A DNA stretch of 64,000 bases from Simmondsia chinensis (taxonomy: Eukaryota > Streptophyta > Magnoliopsida > Caryophyllales > Simmondsiaceae): positions 12,313,237 through 12,377,236 of the forward strand of contig JAGTTD010000013.1 of the NCBI GenBank assembly GCA_018398585.1. The letters run 5' to 3'. The translations under genes were made by a program, and so were the position numbers. Numbering within the stretch: position 1 is the stretch's first letter; each line of letters begins with the position of its first letter. Of the stretch, positions 10,389 to 21,517 are shown piece by piece. Under the pieces are notes generated by a model, which had not been told where the DNA came from, did not search any database, and was given only the letters and a program-made list of their open reading frames with translations.

Positions 10389-11883
10389 AGCTAAGGAACA
10401 AGATCTTCTGGACTACGTGCACCTTTGACGGTAGGGTGTTTTGCATGGTGATAGACTTGAGAAGCTGTAAGAACGTTATCTCCGAAGAGGCTATCGCCAA
10501 GTTGGGGTTGAAAACGGAGGTTCATTCGAATCCCCACAAATTGGCATGGCTCAAGAAGGGAAATCAGGTAACTGTTTCCAAATGTTGCTTGGTTAAAATT
10601 TCGATTTGGGCTAAGTACAAGGACGAGGTTTGGTATGATGTTATCCCCATAGACGCTTGCCATATATTTTTTGGGCTCCCATGGCAATACAATAGGAGGG
10701 CCGTTCATGATGGGAGGAAAAATACTAGTAGCTTCATCTTTGAGGGGACCAAGATCATCTTGTTGCCTAAGAAGGAGGAGGCACCACGAGCTTTAGAAGC
10801 TCAACACCCGAGCATACAAGGACGACCCATGTTCGCCAAGGAGGTTGGCGACACCAAGGTCATGTTTGTGTTGATTGGGAAGGAAAGCAAGATCTGTCCA
10901 GGGCAGATACTGAGTGATGTTACTGCCTTGTTAAAGGAATACACTGATGTATTCACGGAGGAGTTCGCTGCTACATTGTCGCCATTAAGAGACATCCAGC
11001 ACTGCATTGATTTGGTGCTGGGTGCTTCATTATCGAATAGGCCCCATTACAGAATGAGTCCATCAGATCATGAGGAGTTGAGATGCCAAGTGGAGGAGCT
11101 ACTCTCCAGAGGCTTTGTTAGGGAGAGTTTGAGTCCTTATGCAGTACCAGCTCTATTAATGCCAAAGAAGGATAGGAGTTGGCGAATGTGCATTGACAGT
11201 AGGGCCATCAACAAGATCATGATACGCTATCGATTCCCTTCCGAGGTTGGATGACTTGCTTGATCAATTGCAAAACTCAAAGGTTTTCGCGAAGCTTGAT
11301 TTGAAGAGCAGGTACCACCAAATTTGCATATTGCTTGCAGACGAGTGGAAAACTGCCTTCAAGACTAGGGAGGGGCTTTATGAGTGGCTGGTCATGCCAT
11401 TCGGAATTTCCAACACGCCAAGCACGTTCACAAGGTTTATGAATCAGGTGCTGTGTCCTTTCATTGGGATGTTCGTTGTTGTTTACTTCGATGACATCTT
11501 GATTTCTAGCCAGGATCGTGTTGAGCATATCTGGCATCTGGAGGAAGTCCTGAGTACTATGAAAGCATATAGTTATATTTGTCGCCTTGAAAAAGTGTGA
11601 GTTTATGAGAGACGAGATGACCTTCCTTGAAATCATTATATCCAAACATGGAATTTCAGTTGATGAAGGGAAGATTACAGCCATACGTGAAGGGCTTCAA
11701 CCAAGAACAATTAGCAAAGTCTGGAGTTTCCATGGGTTGGTGTCATTCTACAGGCGTTTTTTTCAATATTTCAGCTCCATCATGATGTGTATCACTTACT
11801 TCCTGAAGAAGGGTTCCTTCGTTTTCGATGACGTAAGGAAGAAATTGACCACGGCGCCGGTGTTAGCCCTTTCGGATTTCTAG
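10389..11883 (+). pseudogene. protease-reverse transcriptase region of G1
   Basis: The protease region has VIDLRSCKNVIS where a DSG or DTG active site is expected, so the catalytic triad is lost. The RT follows in the same 272-codon frame (10436-11254). After a one-base indel near 11240 it continues at 11247-11600 with [25 protein letters not shown] and the catalytic YFDDIL (YFDD at 11484-11495). A further frame change occurs near 11595, then FLEIIISKHGISVD. The RT is recognisable but cannot be made as one protein. Confidence 0.9.
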
Positions 11884-12186
11884 ATGACATTTGGGTTACA
11901 TACGGATGCCTTCAAGACCGGCATTGGTGCTGTGCTTAGTCAAGACGGGAGGCCTATTGCATATTTTAGTGTGAAGCTCGATGGGAGGAGGTTGAATTAC
12001 TCAACTTACGATCTTGAATTCTATGCGTTGGTAAGAGCATTGAGGCATTGGAAGTCGTACTTAGGCAACCGGGAGTTCATCTTGTATCATAATAATGTGG
12101 CCCTTATGTACATCAATAGCTAAGACAAACTCTCAAATCGACACACCAAGTGGGTAGCATCATATAACTCTTCCACTTCAACATCG
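11884..12186 (+). pseudogene. RNase H region of G1
   Basis: The frame starts just after a stop at 11881. It reads LHTDAFKTGIGAVLSQ, GRPIAYFSVKL and LEFYALVRALRHWKSYL, which is the Ty3/gypsy RNase H domain that degrades the RNA template. A stop at about 12121 and an indel break the end. The next expected block (the VADALSRR region) is displaced to 12586 by an inserted LINE fragment. Confidence 0.88.
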
Positions 12187-12585
12187 AACAGAACAACAAC
12201 AACAACAATCCCAGTGCCTCAAGGAGTCCTGCAAAAGTGGGGTCTTTTGGGGGGGGGGGGGGGGTGTTGATGTATGCAGCCTTCCTCCTTCAAGGTGCTA
12301 ACCTGAAGAGATGCTGTTTCCGAGGACCCCCAATCCAAGAGACATGTCGTCATTGCATTATGGCAACCTGTGAGCAATAGGGCATCAATGCATAGGAGTA
12401 AGCCATAGCATAAAGTGAGTAATACAAAGCACAATGCCCTAGAGGAGACTTTAAATAAAAACCATACCCCTTAAGGCAGCAAAATATGCAAGTAAACAGA
12501 TAGTAAACAGTATGTAAATAGTAAACAGATAGGCGGATAGGTAGATAGGTGCACCCTGAAGTTAGGCACAATGAACTAGGTAGCG
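12187..12585 (-). mobile_element. 5'-truncated RTE LINE 3' end inserted in G1
   Basis: Read on the minus strand, the region ends with GGGGGTCCTCGGAAACAGC, an AGGCTGCATACATC block, GAGGCACTGGG and a (TTG)n tail. This is the same tail as the RTE LINE at 38859-39515. The preceding ~240 bp (TATTGCTCACAGGTTGCCA) weakly resemble that LINE's 3' UTR. It splits G1 between the RNase H end and the VADALSRR block. A 16-base G run at 12249-12264 lies inside the tail. The TSD is not clear. Confidence 0.7.
12249..12264 (+). repeat. G16 homopolymer
   Basis: Sixteen consecutive G lie within the RTE tail, where sister copies have about four C on the other strand. Confidence 0.95.
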
Positions 12586-12712
12586 GATGCATTGAGTAGG
12601 CGATGTCTCCTCCTTTCTCAGCACAGGGTTACCGTGACTAGATTTGATCAAATGGAGAGACAGTGTCGTGACGATCCTATGTTTGGCAAGATATGGTGGG
12701 AAGCACAGTCGG
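12586..12712 (+). pseudogene. integrase N-terminal part of G1, left of element L1
   Basis: The region reads VADALSRRCLLL and QMERQCRDDP, the junction between RNase H and integrase in Ty3/gypsy. It is cut at 12717 by L1 and resumes at 17934 (NYSVHDG-type block, then LLFKGNQLCI). Confidence 0.75.
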
Positions 12713-12717
12713 GTTAT

Positions 12718-13197
12718 TGTTAAGATTGAGATTAAATTTTGATCTCAACCCAAGATAAAGAGAGTATGGGATGAGAAAGAAGTGAAGGAGATGAGAAAAT
12801 AGAGAGAGATATCAAAAAAATATCAATTTGTCATTCATTAAAGTTATAAGGATTACAAGCTAGAACCTCCTATTTATACTACTTACAAGATATGATCTAA
12901 TACATTGGATCTAGACATCGCAACCAACCGACTTACCAAAATATCTAAGCACAAGAAAATATCTACTACCTAACTTCTAAGCTTATTTGGCGCCAAGGCA
13001 ACTAACACAACCAATACCCACATTACGCAGCCAGCTGATGCAACTTATTACTAACACTGCTAATTGAATGCAACTAACATGACTAAGCTATTACATTACT
13101 CTTAAGCTATACTAACAGCACCTAACAGCAGCAGCATAGTAGCAGGATAGAAACCTCGACACCAACAGCCCATGCTTTGGATTCTTGGGACATAACA
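12718..13197 (-). repeat. 3' LTR of L1
   Basis: The LTR is 480 bp and pairs with 17452-17928. On the minus strand a TATA-like TAGTATAAATAGG motif lies at about 12895. It is followed on its plus-strand right by the complement of the polypurine tract. Confidence 0.9.
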
Positions 13198-13262
13198 TTC
13201 CCTTCCCCTTAAAAACATTATTGTCCTCAAGAATGGAAGAGAGTTGTAACAATGAAGATCAC

Positions 13263-13826
13263 TTAATGCTTATGAAAAGATAGCTGAAGTAATGAACTTC
13301 TTGCTGAAATTCTGCAGCTAGGTAACCATCTAAAGCGACTCCATATGAATGCAGCAGGACACATTAGTACGGTGCTTGCTCTGCACAAGAACTTTGTGTG
13401 GATGTGTTGTACCCCTTCTGGTGGTCTACACTGATCAAACCAAGGACCAACAACCAGCCCATGGCACACCTTGTTGCAGTTAATGTAGCTTAACAGCACA
13501 ATCTTGTTGCTGAAACGAGTAAAAGACCGAGGACGCTGCAGCTGCACCCAAACAGTCTCGGACTTCACCCAACATCTGCTATTCTTGAGCTTCTTTTTAT
13601 CAAACCTAAGCTGAAGTGTTGTTAACAGGTTCATAAGACTTGTCAAGGCCAAAATTCCCCACTTAATTGTCCCCTTCACGCTATAAAATGCTGCTGTCAG
13701 TGAGGAAGCTAAGCTTCCCAATGAATCCATAACTACTTCTGCATAACCTGATGATTGCGTGACAACTCTGAGCGTGTAAGAACTGAAAGTCTCTGCCTCG
13801 TTCCTTGCATCACTTGCATAATGCAC
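13263..13826 (-). CDS. L1 ORF3, unrecognised
   Basis: This 187-codon frame has no known domain that I recognise. It contains WFDQCRPPEG, matching WFDQCRPPEEYYTF in L3 (about 58670) and FDQFIPPEEYYTF in L2 (about 51460). It is therefore the C-terminal part of the family's conserved protein. Downstream, before the LTR, a LEDNNVFKGKGML reading resembles the end of Ty3/gypsy integrase. The fragment is probably broken from a longer ancestral frame. Confidence 0.55.
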   Translation of the reverse strand: MHYASDARNEAETFSSYTLRVVTQSSGYAEVVMDSLGSLASSLTAAFYSVKGTIKWGILALTSLMNLLTTLQLRFDKKKLKNSRCWVKSETVWVQLQRPRSFTRFSNKIVLLSYINCNKVCHGLVVGPWFDQCRPPEGVQHIHTKFLCRASTVLMCPAAFIWSRFRWLPSCRISARSSLLQLSFHKH

Positions 13827-14230
13827 ATAATAGATCCCAAAATGTGAAGAGAGTGCACAAGAAACATATGAAACATTGCTTCTTAACGCAAGATTCTGGC
13901 AGCTTCTGAATTATCCCCCAGCAAGATGAATTATCAAGCTTCACAATTGAACTCCAAGGACACAATGTCACCACTTGGACTTCCAAAGTATCACATTTGA
14001 CTGATCAATGTCTGCCGCTTCCACTTTCCAGATTGTTCAACCTGATTTTAGCTCTTGTTTGGCCACTTTCAGCTTCTTGCCTCCAATTGACACGCTGCAG
14101 CTAAAGTGATTCCAACTAACAAACTCTAATCCTTCTTTGATGTAAAACACCCTAGCCCAAGAGACCAATGTAACAATAAAACAGCCTGATACTTCACCAA
14201 TTCCACAAGTTGTGCTGCAGAGATCAAAAA

Positions 14231-14950
14231 TTAAGCAGCGTATAACCAAGACAAATCATTGTTGCGGATATCACAGATTTCATCTCTATTATGGAAGCTT
14301 CTTGCTGCTAACAAGTTAATACATCTTCCCAAGGCCACATAAGCACCAACCACACTCAATCTAAACAACACATTTACTGCTGACAGTGAAGGAATTGTAA
14401 TTCTCCAAAAATGTTCAGCAGCCTCCAATACTTCCATTGCTTGAATCTTGAGTGTGAACTTGTAAGGTCTGAAAATATTAGCCTTTTCCTCCCAAACTCT
14501 TGCATAGACCACACCAACAAAGTTTTCATGAGCCATTGTTGAATGCCAAAGACTCACTGTCATGACCTGAACTCCCAAAACATTCCAATCGACATTGTTA
14601 AAGCTGCAGCTCGCCATATCCAGCCTGTTCTCAAGATTTTCCTGGATCTGAAGCTCATCCGGCCACCAAACATGCCTCAAATGATCAAGCTCTGCTTTCT
14701 TGTCAACCATCTCAAACATGAGTAACAAATATAACAAGTGGAGACACCAACAGAATTCTTGATCAGCTGTAAACTCCTCCCAATCTAGAGCTGATCCGTT
14801 CCACTCTCCCTTGCTGATTTTCACTCTAATTTCAGCTAGAATTATCCTTAATGTTGCACTGATCTTTTCCTTCCAAACATTAAGAGAATATTGAAGCTTG
14901 TGCATATAATTTTTCCATTCAGAACAACCACAACAGATCACCCAAAACAT
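14231..14950 (-). CDS. L1 ORF2, conserved unknown protein part
   Basis: This 239-codon frame contains ICCGCSEWKNYMHKLQYSLNVW, KKAELDHLRHVWWPDEL, VLGVQVMTVSLWHSTMA and EVLEAAEHFWRITIPSLSA. The same order is found in L2 (50335-50960) and L3 (57520-58100). I recognise no enzyme motif. Conservation across three copies with separate insertion sites argues that the sequence was carried by the family's founder. It is not a known gag, RT or IN. Confidence 0.6.
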   Translation of the reverse strand: MFWVICCGCSEWKNYMHKLQYSLNVWKEKISATLRIILAEIRVKISKGEWNGSALDWEEFTADQEFCWCLHLLYLLLMFEMVDKKAELDHLRHVWWPDELQIQENLENRLDMASCSFNNVDWNVLGVQVMTVSLWHSTMAHENFVGVVYARVWEEKANIFRPYKFTLKIQAMEVLEAAEHFWRITIPSLSAVNVLFRLSVVGAYVALGRCINLLAARSFHNRDEICDIRNNDLSWLYAA

Positions 14951-15499
14951 GTTCAGATTCTATATCAGATCAGCAAGCTTCAGTCCCTGTGTGTTCTAAT
15001 TTCCAAATGCCATCATCTTTGTCTTTACTTGGCTTTGTGCACCAGCTGTGTGGTCATACCAGCAGCCCAACATCTCTTCAAACCATCCACAATTCCTCAA
15101 CCAACTAACGGCAGTTACGACTCCATCAAGGAGAAGCTTTTGTACGAACACAAACAACACCAATTAGGAAACAATTGAGACTTCAATGACACAATCTGAA
15201 TTTTGTAGCCTGCAACATGTAAAAGCCTTTCCCTCAAAGCTTGCTTTGATGTTAACTTCATCATGTCCCACATCCACTACTATTTCTCCACCATAGCTTG
15301 CACTGGCACTGAGTTGTTCATCATCAAACAGCAGCACCAGAGGTTTAGCTTTTCAAACCACTTGTAATTCATCCTTTCTCGGATCAAAGGGACTGCCATC
15401 GATTACATCATTTAAAACATCAATTGTACTGATGTTGGTCTGATCAGGAACCTGTCTCCCCACATTACAACCATTGTACACATCCATCAGCTCAATTGC

Positions 15500-16559
15500 T
15501 TACATAGGAACCAAACTTTGTTTGTTGTGAACCTTGAAACGCACTCTCGCAGCCTGATTACTTCGATTCAACATGAAATCAACTCTTTTCAGCTTCACAT
15601 AGCCTTGAGTATCTTCTTCCGGATCAGGAGGCAACTCGTTATACGAGTGCGCATTCGAATGCACTTTTTCTCCACTCGAAAAAGGAAATAGATCATTCCG
15701 ATCTTGCCGATCGTCCGGCCGACAGTGCATTTCAGCTGCTCTAAGTTCATCATCATTCACCCAACACAAGAAGCCTTGCAAAGCATCCAAGAAAATGTTG
15801 GGTTCAAGCTTCTGGTCCTGAGTTAGCACAACCGCACGCCCAAAAGTGAACTTAAGCATACTCTGATTTGTATTTGATGACACTACAGCAGCAACAATTG
15901 ATTCCTTAACAGAATGACATTGTTCAGCAGTGAAAGTGCTTCGATTTCGCACACCAGCCTTAATAAAATCAGTATCCTGAGTTAGTTCTTGTTGATCAAC
16001 AAACATCCCAACTTCTTCCAGTGGATCATCCCGATCTCCTATAACTGAATTGGACTCGATTAAGGCAACCACAGGTTGTCTATTATTCTGTTCTTGCAAA
16101 TCCAGAAGCTCCTTAGGCTGACACACAACCTCTCGCTTCAATTTCTTCTTTGTAATTTTCTTTGTTTCCAAAAAATCTTTCAATGTCTCATTGAGTTGGC
16201 TTCTCTTAGCTTTACTCCTTGCTTTCTTTAACATTCCCTTGACATGAGAGTTGTATTCCACTTCCGAAAACATATCCTGCTGGGACTCAAGATCTTCGAA
16301 ATACTCTAACTCTAGCAAAGAGTCTTCATAATGAACAACTAGTTCAACCTCACCTTCATCCAATTCGTGTTCATCAATTTCGGCATTACCTTGGTCCAAT
16401 TCATCTTCAACTACATTAAGTGGCTCCACACTGTGCACCTCAGGCCACTCTTCGAAGACGAAAGCTCTCTAGTATCTGCAACAATTTTTCATGACTGCGT
16501 TGTAGGATCTCCTCGAGTTCGGGTGGCAAGGATATTTCGGAGTCTGTTGTAGCTCCCAT
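15500..16559 (-). CDS. L1 ORF1, acidic/basic unknown protein (gag position)
   Basis: ATG at 16559 opens MGATTDSEISLPPELEEILQ; a frame change near 16445 leads into the 312-codon frame from 16438. The N-terminal part is strongly acidic (DELDQGNAEIDEHELDEGE, then DSLLELEYFEDLE). A basic segment (KKARSKAKRSQLNETLKDFL) follows, and later HSYNELPPDPEED and RVDFMLNRSNQAARVRFKV. It occupies the gag position after the leader but lacks a zinc knuckle. L2 and L3 carry the same blocks. The function is unknown. Confidence 0.6.
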
Positions 16560-17436
16560 TTCTCTTGCTTATAGAAACAAAATTTAGCATTTGATTCTGC
16601 TAAAGTAATCACTGCAGATTCCAAACCCTAACTGACGAACTTCGACTCAGAGAAAACTTGAACCAGAAACCCTAACTGCGATGTTTCTTGCGTAATCAGA
16701 CTTACAATTCTTAATTAAGCTCAACGCTAGATCTCAGTCAAGTCCTCAACACAATATTCAAACAATCTTCAAGACCGAAATCAAATTTCACACTTCCGGT
16801 TCTCAGTTCGATGTCCGATTCTCATCCAAGCAAATCTCAACTTAATAACATATAATTCTTAAAAATCAACGCAGATTCTGATGAATTCTCACCACTTCTA
16901 TGCTTATTAACACGAATTATATCACAAATTAGCAACAACACAGCGTTTGATCGAATTGTAACTTGAAGTTCAGAAACTGTTACCTCAACCTCAACTTCTG
17001 AATTGTAGAATCTGAATTAACCTCAAATCAGCTTGTTTCTGACCTTCTGATTATGATCAAGTGTAATATTGATCCAATACTCACTTCAGCCTTATTCAGC
17101 AACTTGATAAATTCTGATGATCAATAACACACGCTGCTGCTCAACTGAATGTGATCAATGTACTGCAATTAACTCTTAATTCTGATCACATATACGATCA
17201 AACCGAACTTGCTCTTCAATCACTGAATTTTGCTGTTTCAACTGGCAACAATGAGATCAACACAAGCTTGAATTCAAGGACTCACAACCAATCATCAATT
17301 GAACGTCTTTTAATGTGTTTTTCAACCAACTTTTCTCTGCAATTTACAATAGAATTCAGAATTGAATTCTTAAGCAAATTGCAATGCAATCAAAGGATAT
17401 TTGATATCAAATCCGTTTGAATTGGAAGCCAAACGA

Positions 17437-17451
17437 GGCTCTGATACCAAT
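17437..17451 (-). promoter_or_regulatory. primer-binding site of L1
   Basis: The minus strand reads ATTGGTATCAGAGCC directly after the LTR end at 17452, complementary to initiator Met-tRNA. It fixes the element's minus orientation. Confidence 0.9.
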
Positions 17452-17928
17452 TGTTAAGATCGAGATTAAATCTTGATCTCAACCTAAGTAAAGAGAGTAT
17501 GGGATGAGAAAGAAGTGAAGGCGATGAGAAAATAGAGAGAGATATCAAAAGATATCAATTTGTCATTCATCAAAGGTATGAGGATTACAAGCTAGAACCT
17601 TCTACTTATTCTACTTATAAGATATGATCTAATACATTGGATCTAGACATCGCAACCAACTGACTTACCAAAATATCTAAGCATAAGAAAATATCTACTA
17701 ACTAACTTCTAAGCTTATTTGGCGCCAAGACAACTAACACAACCAATACCCACATTATGCAGCCAGCTGCTGCAACTTATTACTAACGCTGCTATTGAAT
17801 GCAACTAACATGACTAAGCTATTACATTATGCTTAAGCTATACTAACAGCACCTAACAGTAGCAGCACAGCAGCAGGACAAAAACCTGGACACCAACAGC
17901 CCATGCTTTGGATCCTCGGGACATAACA
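17452..17928 (-). repeat. 5' LTR of L1
   Basis: The LTR is 477 bp, TGTTATGTCCCGAGG to AATCTCGATCTTAACA on the minus strand. It pairs with 12718-13197. Confidence 0.9.
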
Positions 17929-17933
17929 GTTAT

Positions 17934-18664
17934 GTTCCTGACTACTCCGTTCATGATGGGTTATTGTTCAAAGGAAATCAACTTTGCATCGCAGATTCAA
18001 GTTGGAGGCTCAAGATAAAGAGAAACACAATGCGGGCCATGTAAGGCGAGATAAGACATTGCAGCTCATTACTGCCAACTATTTCTTGCCAGTTATACGC
18101 AAGGAGGTTTAGAGATATGTCCAATGTTGCCAGGTGTGTCAGGTTTCAAAGGGTAGGGTAACCAACGCTAGTCTTTATTTTCCACTACCGGTTCTGAGTC
18201 AGCCGTGGATAGCTGTCATCATGGACTTTGTGTTAGGCTTATCGAGAATTATAGGCGACATTGATGCAATCTTCGTCATCGTGGATCGCGTTTCCAAGAT
18301 GGCTCACTTCATAGGATGTTCATAAGGCTCTTGACACCATACATGTGGCAGGTTTATACTTCCTGGAGGTCTACAAACTACATAGGTTGCTGGCTAGCAT
18401 TGTTTTTGATAGGGAAGTCAGGTTTGTTTACTACTTCTGGAAGACGTTATGGAGGATAGCGAACACATCTCTCACCTTTAGCACCATCCACCATCCTCAA
18501 ACGGATGGACAAACTAAAGTTCACTAACTGATCATTGAGAAACCTTCTACAATGCCTCATTTCTGATAACGCCCAGTGATGGGAGATGAAGCTGCACCAG
18601 GCTGAGTTCCTCTACAATAGCTCCATCAATAGGAGTACGGGGTTCGCTCCATTCAAGGTCGATT
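17934..18664 (+). pseudogene. integrase core of G1, right of L1
   Basis: The region resumes with SVHDGLLFKGNQLC. The core reads QPWIAVIMDFVLGLSR (first Asp), IFVIVDRVSKMAHFI and SIVFDREVRFVYYFW (second Asp). HHPQTDGQTKVH has Lys where the catalytic Glu belongs. The zinc-binding part (about 18030-18130) is frameshifted. The integrase is dead. Confidence 0.85.
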
Positions 18665-19123
18665 ATGGCTTTACTCCACGTTAACTTGGCACCTATTTTG
18701 AATTTGACGCGTCTTCACAGGAAAGCGGAGGACTTTATCTCTTCCCTTAAGGACATCCACGAGCACATCAGAGCTCGATTGCTGGAAGCTGCCGCCAAGT
18801 ATAAGACGGTAAGTGACAGGAAACGCGGAGCAGTTCAATTCAAGGTAGGCGACAAAGTTAAGGCCATCTTGACACGAGAGTGCTTTCCAGCATGGGAGTA
18901 TAACAAGTTCACATCTCGCAAGATTGGGCCATTAGCGGTACTGGAGAAGATCAATGACAAAGCCTACCCACTACAGCTTCGACCTGTATTGAGGACTTCT
19001 GACGTATTCAACATCAAGCACCTCGTTCCGTACTTCAGTAACATCATTGTTGCTGATCCTATGGTGAATTCAAGGGTGAATTCTCTCCAACCCGGGAGGA
19101 TGATGCAGCCCCTACGTAGCTAG
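18665..19123 (+). CDS. integrase C-terminal region of G1
   Basis: This 152-codon frame contains DIHEHIRARLLEAAAKYK, FKVGDKVKAILTRE, RKIGPLAVLEKINDKAYPL and RTSDVFNIKHLVPYF, the usual C-terminal DNA-binding part of Ty3/gypsy integrase. There is no chromodomain. It runs into the polypurine tract and the LTR at 19101. Confidence 0.85.
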   Translation: MALLHVNLAPILNLTRLHRKAEDFISSLKDIHEHIRARLLEAAAKYKTVSDRKRGAVQFKVGDKVKAILTRECFPAWEYNKFTSRKIGPLAVLEKINDKAYPLQLRPVLRTSDVFNIKHLVPYFSNIIVADPMVNSRVNSLQPGRMMQPLRS

Positions 19124-19186
19124 TGGGTATGGGACGTGGACACAGCTGATGGATAGAATTTGAGTTTGACTGAGATTTAAGTTTTA

Positions 19187-19830
19187 GGGTAAACTACATA
19201 AAACCCCCTTAATTTTTGCTTCAATAACAGAAAACCCCCTCTCATAAATAAAATCACTCACTAAACTTTTTTCATTTTGGCCCCAAATAACTTTTTTTTT
19301 GACCATTTTGCCCCTTAATATAAAATGGTTAAGTATTTGATTTTAGTTTTAGGTAGGAGTTTTATATTTTAAAGAAAAGTAAGAATTCTTTTTTATATTT
19401 TTAAAAAGGGAGATTTTCTATTTTTATAAAAATTATTATTTTAATTAACATATTTGTGACATTATAATATTAATAAAAAATATTAAATTTTTCTCATAAT
19501 ATTTTTTATAAAAATTTTAAAATTTTTTTTGTCTTCTCAACTTATAATAATATTACTATAATTAATTAAAATAATTTTATTTTTATAAATATTGAAAATC
19601 TTCTTAATTGTTTTGCTAAAAATATAAAATTTCTAATTTTGTCTAATAATATAAAACCTCCTTCTAAAAATAATATTAAACATTAGGAACAAAATGGTCA
19701 AAAATAAATTGCATGGTTAAGTGATAAATTTTTAAAAGTGAGGGGGTTTTGTGAGTGCTTTTATTTATGAGGGGGGGGGGGGGGTTTCTGTTATTAAAGC
19801 AAAAGATGGGACCTTTTTAGTAATTTATCC
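19187..19830. mobile_element. Mutator-like MITE with long inverted repeats
   Basis: The insert is flanked by a perfect 9-bp direct repeat TAAGTTTTA (19178-19186 and 19831-19839); the uninterrupted site is seen in the left LTR of G1. The ends are inverted repeats of about 90 bp, opening GGGTAAACTACATAAAA at the left and GGATAAATTACTAAAAA in the inverted right end. They share GCTTYAATAACAGAAA and TCATAAATAAAA. The interior is AT-rich and non-coding. A 9-bp TSD with long TIRs points to the Mutator superfamily. Confidence 0.88.
19771..19784 (+). repeat. G14 homopolymer
   Basis: The run lies in the right inverted repeat of the MITE, where the left arm has only five C in the matching position (19230-19240). 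Confidence 0.95.
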
Positions 19831-20093
19831 TAAGTTTTATTTTCAGATTTAAATTTTGTAATTAGCTTTTAGAATTCTACTCTTAGTCAAATGGCTCCTC
19901 TATATATACTAGAGGAAATTTAGGGTTCTTGGCTTTTAAATTTCAGATTTTAATTTCTCTATTTTAGAGCCTCTTTTCTCGGGTTGTGAGAATTGAGCTT
20001 ATTTTTCTCTTGATTTTTATCAGTAATTAATAAAATGAAAGGGAAAGCTGTTGAATCTTTTCCGTTTTCCTAATTCCCACTTTATGCGTTGTA

Positions 20094-20421
20094 TCACCTG
20101 CTTTTTCAATGACAGGGGGTAGTGTGTATAGCACACTTCACTGCTTTGGATTTAGGAATGTAACTCTACAAACTTATAGTAAAAACACGATTAAAAAGTA
20201 AAATACAATGATATATACATATGGTAAACCATGCTCGGTTTAATGATGGGACTGTAGGTCTTAGATAATCAACATGACGTTGGGTGAAGCGTTGGACCAG
20301 AAACATAATCTTTTATGCATCTCGTCAGCATTATATTTGACCTTTTATTTCTACATATTATTTGCTAGGCTCTTACTACGGTCATGGGAGGATGAGATCT
20401 TCATACGGTCATCAAGAGATG
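20094..20421. other. flank between two LTR elements, no gene seen
   Basis: The 80-codon frame starting at 20274 has no recognisable motif and runs into the next LTR. I see no RNA gene or regulatory element. Confidence 0.5.
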
Positions 20422-20976
20422 TGATGCAAATCGGTCTAGAGATCCGACCTTTAGCCTCGAACCTTGAACCTCAAACCTCTGGTGTTGGGATAGATAGGGT
20501 CCCTCTAACCCATTGATCGTGCCCAACAATGCTGTATTGAGACGAATTGGTTAAAACTCGTTGATTTTGCGAATACCCGAATAATATCCTAAAGAAGAGC
20601 TATGTAGTTTTATTGAACTCTTTCAAAATAAAATCTCAAAGTTTAACTCAAACATAAAATTCACCGCCATTAATCAAAAGCTTCCTAAAATAGGCACTTC
20701 CCTACTATTATTTCAAATTAAAATCTAAACACAATTATATTCTAATTCTAACTAAGTCTAATATAATCTTACTATAACTCAAAAACTCTAAATCTAATTA
20801 CATAATTTAGTAAAGGAAACCTAATTAAAATATTAAACAAAATACATAATGCTAATTAAACTAGAAATCATAATGAAATCCTTAATCCGTGTAGTTGGAT
20901 CTAGGTCCTCAACGCCCTTGGGTCGAACTTCTCCCTTTGTCGGCTCGATTGGCTATTATCGTTCCTATTTGCATCA
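20422..20976 (-). repeat. 3' LTR of the small element
   Basis: The LTR is 555 bp, TGATGCAAATC to ATTTGCATCA, and pairs with 21761-22337. Confidence 0.78.
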
Positions 20977-21517
20977 TTCTCGCCTGCTTGAACAATATTT
21001 GTCCTTGAATTCGGCCGCTTAGACTTGAAGGTGGTTGGCGATGGCAACGGAGAAAATCCAAGGGATCTAATCTGGGTGCTGGTACAAATCCTCAATGTGG
21101 GCTTGTATTAGTTGGTACTCGTGATGGGTCTGAGTGGATTTTTTTGGTGGAGCTAATGTTGCCGGTTTTCGATGGGACAATGGTGTCATGTGGATGATAG
21201 TCAAGGTAGGTGTTGGTTGGATTACCGAGATGGTGGGGATAGGATCTCAATATCCTCATGTATCTCCTCATCATAGATGGGCTCATCATTATAGATGGGC
21301 TTATCAAAGATTGCTAGAAAAGAAAAGTCATGCATGGGTTCATCATATGTTTCGATTGGCAGGAGAAACAAACTAGATGGACTAGGTTAGGTTGTTGATT
21401 CATGGGTGGTGGGTAAGGTTGATGGAATTGGTGGGCAGACTGTGAAAGTTGGTGGTGGTGTGGAAGGTGTCTTGTTTTATGAGTCGAAAAAGGCTGTGGT
21501 GCTGGTGGCGTTAGGGT

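Larger units (their letters stand above)
12718..17928 (-). mobile_element. non-autonomous LTR retrotransposon L1 (novel-ORF family)
   Basis: The element is 5211 bp and flanked by the TSD GTTAT (12713-12717 and 17929-17933). Its LTRs are 12718-13197 and 17452-17928. On the minus strand it runs TGTTATG...CTTAACA, then the PBS (TGGTATCAGAGCC, 17449-17437), a ~900-bp leader, ORF1, ORF2, ORF3 and a purine tract at 13215-13198. No PR, RT, RH or IN motif is present. It is the same family type as 46967-52221 and 54671-59447, but inserted in the opposite orientation inside G1 integrase. Its LTR end and leader closely match the gypsy at 60.98 kb. Confidence 0.88.
8793..20093 (+). mobile_element. Ty3/gypsy retrotransposon G1 (degenerate, multiply interrupted)
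   Basis: LTRs are at 8793-9150 and 19101-20093; the right one is about 340 bp after subtracting a MITE and its duplicated target. Both begin TGATGCAGCCC. The left ends CTGCA, and the right ends with a mutated GTTGTA. The order LTR, PBS, gag, PR, RT, RH, IN, LTR marks Ty3/gypsy (Metaviridae). It is interrupted by an RTE fragment (12187-12585), element L1 (12718-17928) and a MITE (19187-19830). The 5-bp flanks (CATAG and TCACC) do not match, so the ends may have been rearranged. All reading frames are broken, so the copy is inactive. Confidence 0.9.
19101..20093 (+). repeat. right LTR of G1, split by a MITE
   Basis: The LTR starts TGATGCAGCCCC just after a GGGAGGA purine tract and matches 8793-9150. 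The MITE at 19187-19830 and the 9-bp repeat at 19831-19839 separate its two parts. Confidence 0.88.

Noticed and set aside
8793..20093. Target-site duplication for G1
   Set aside because: The 5-bp flanks CATAG and TCACC do not match, so none is claimed.
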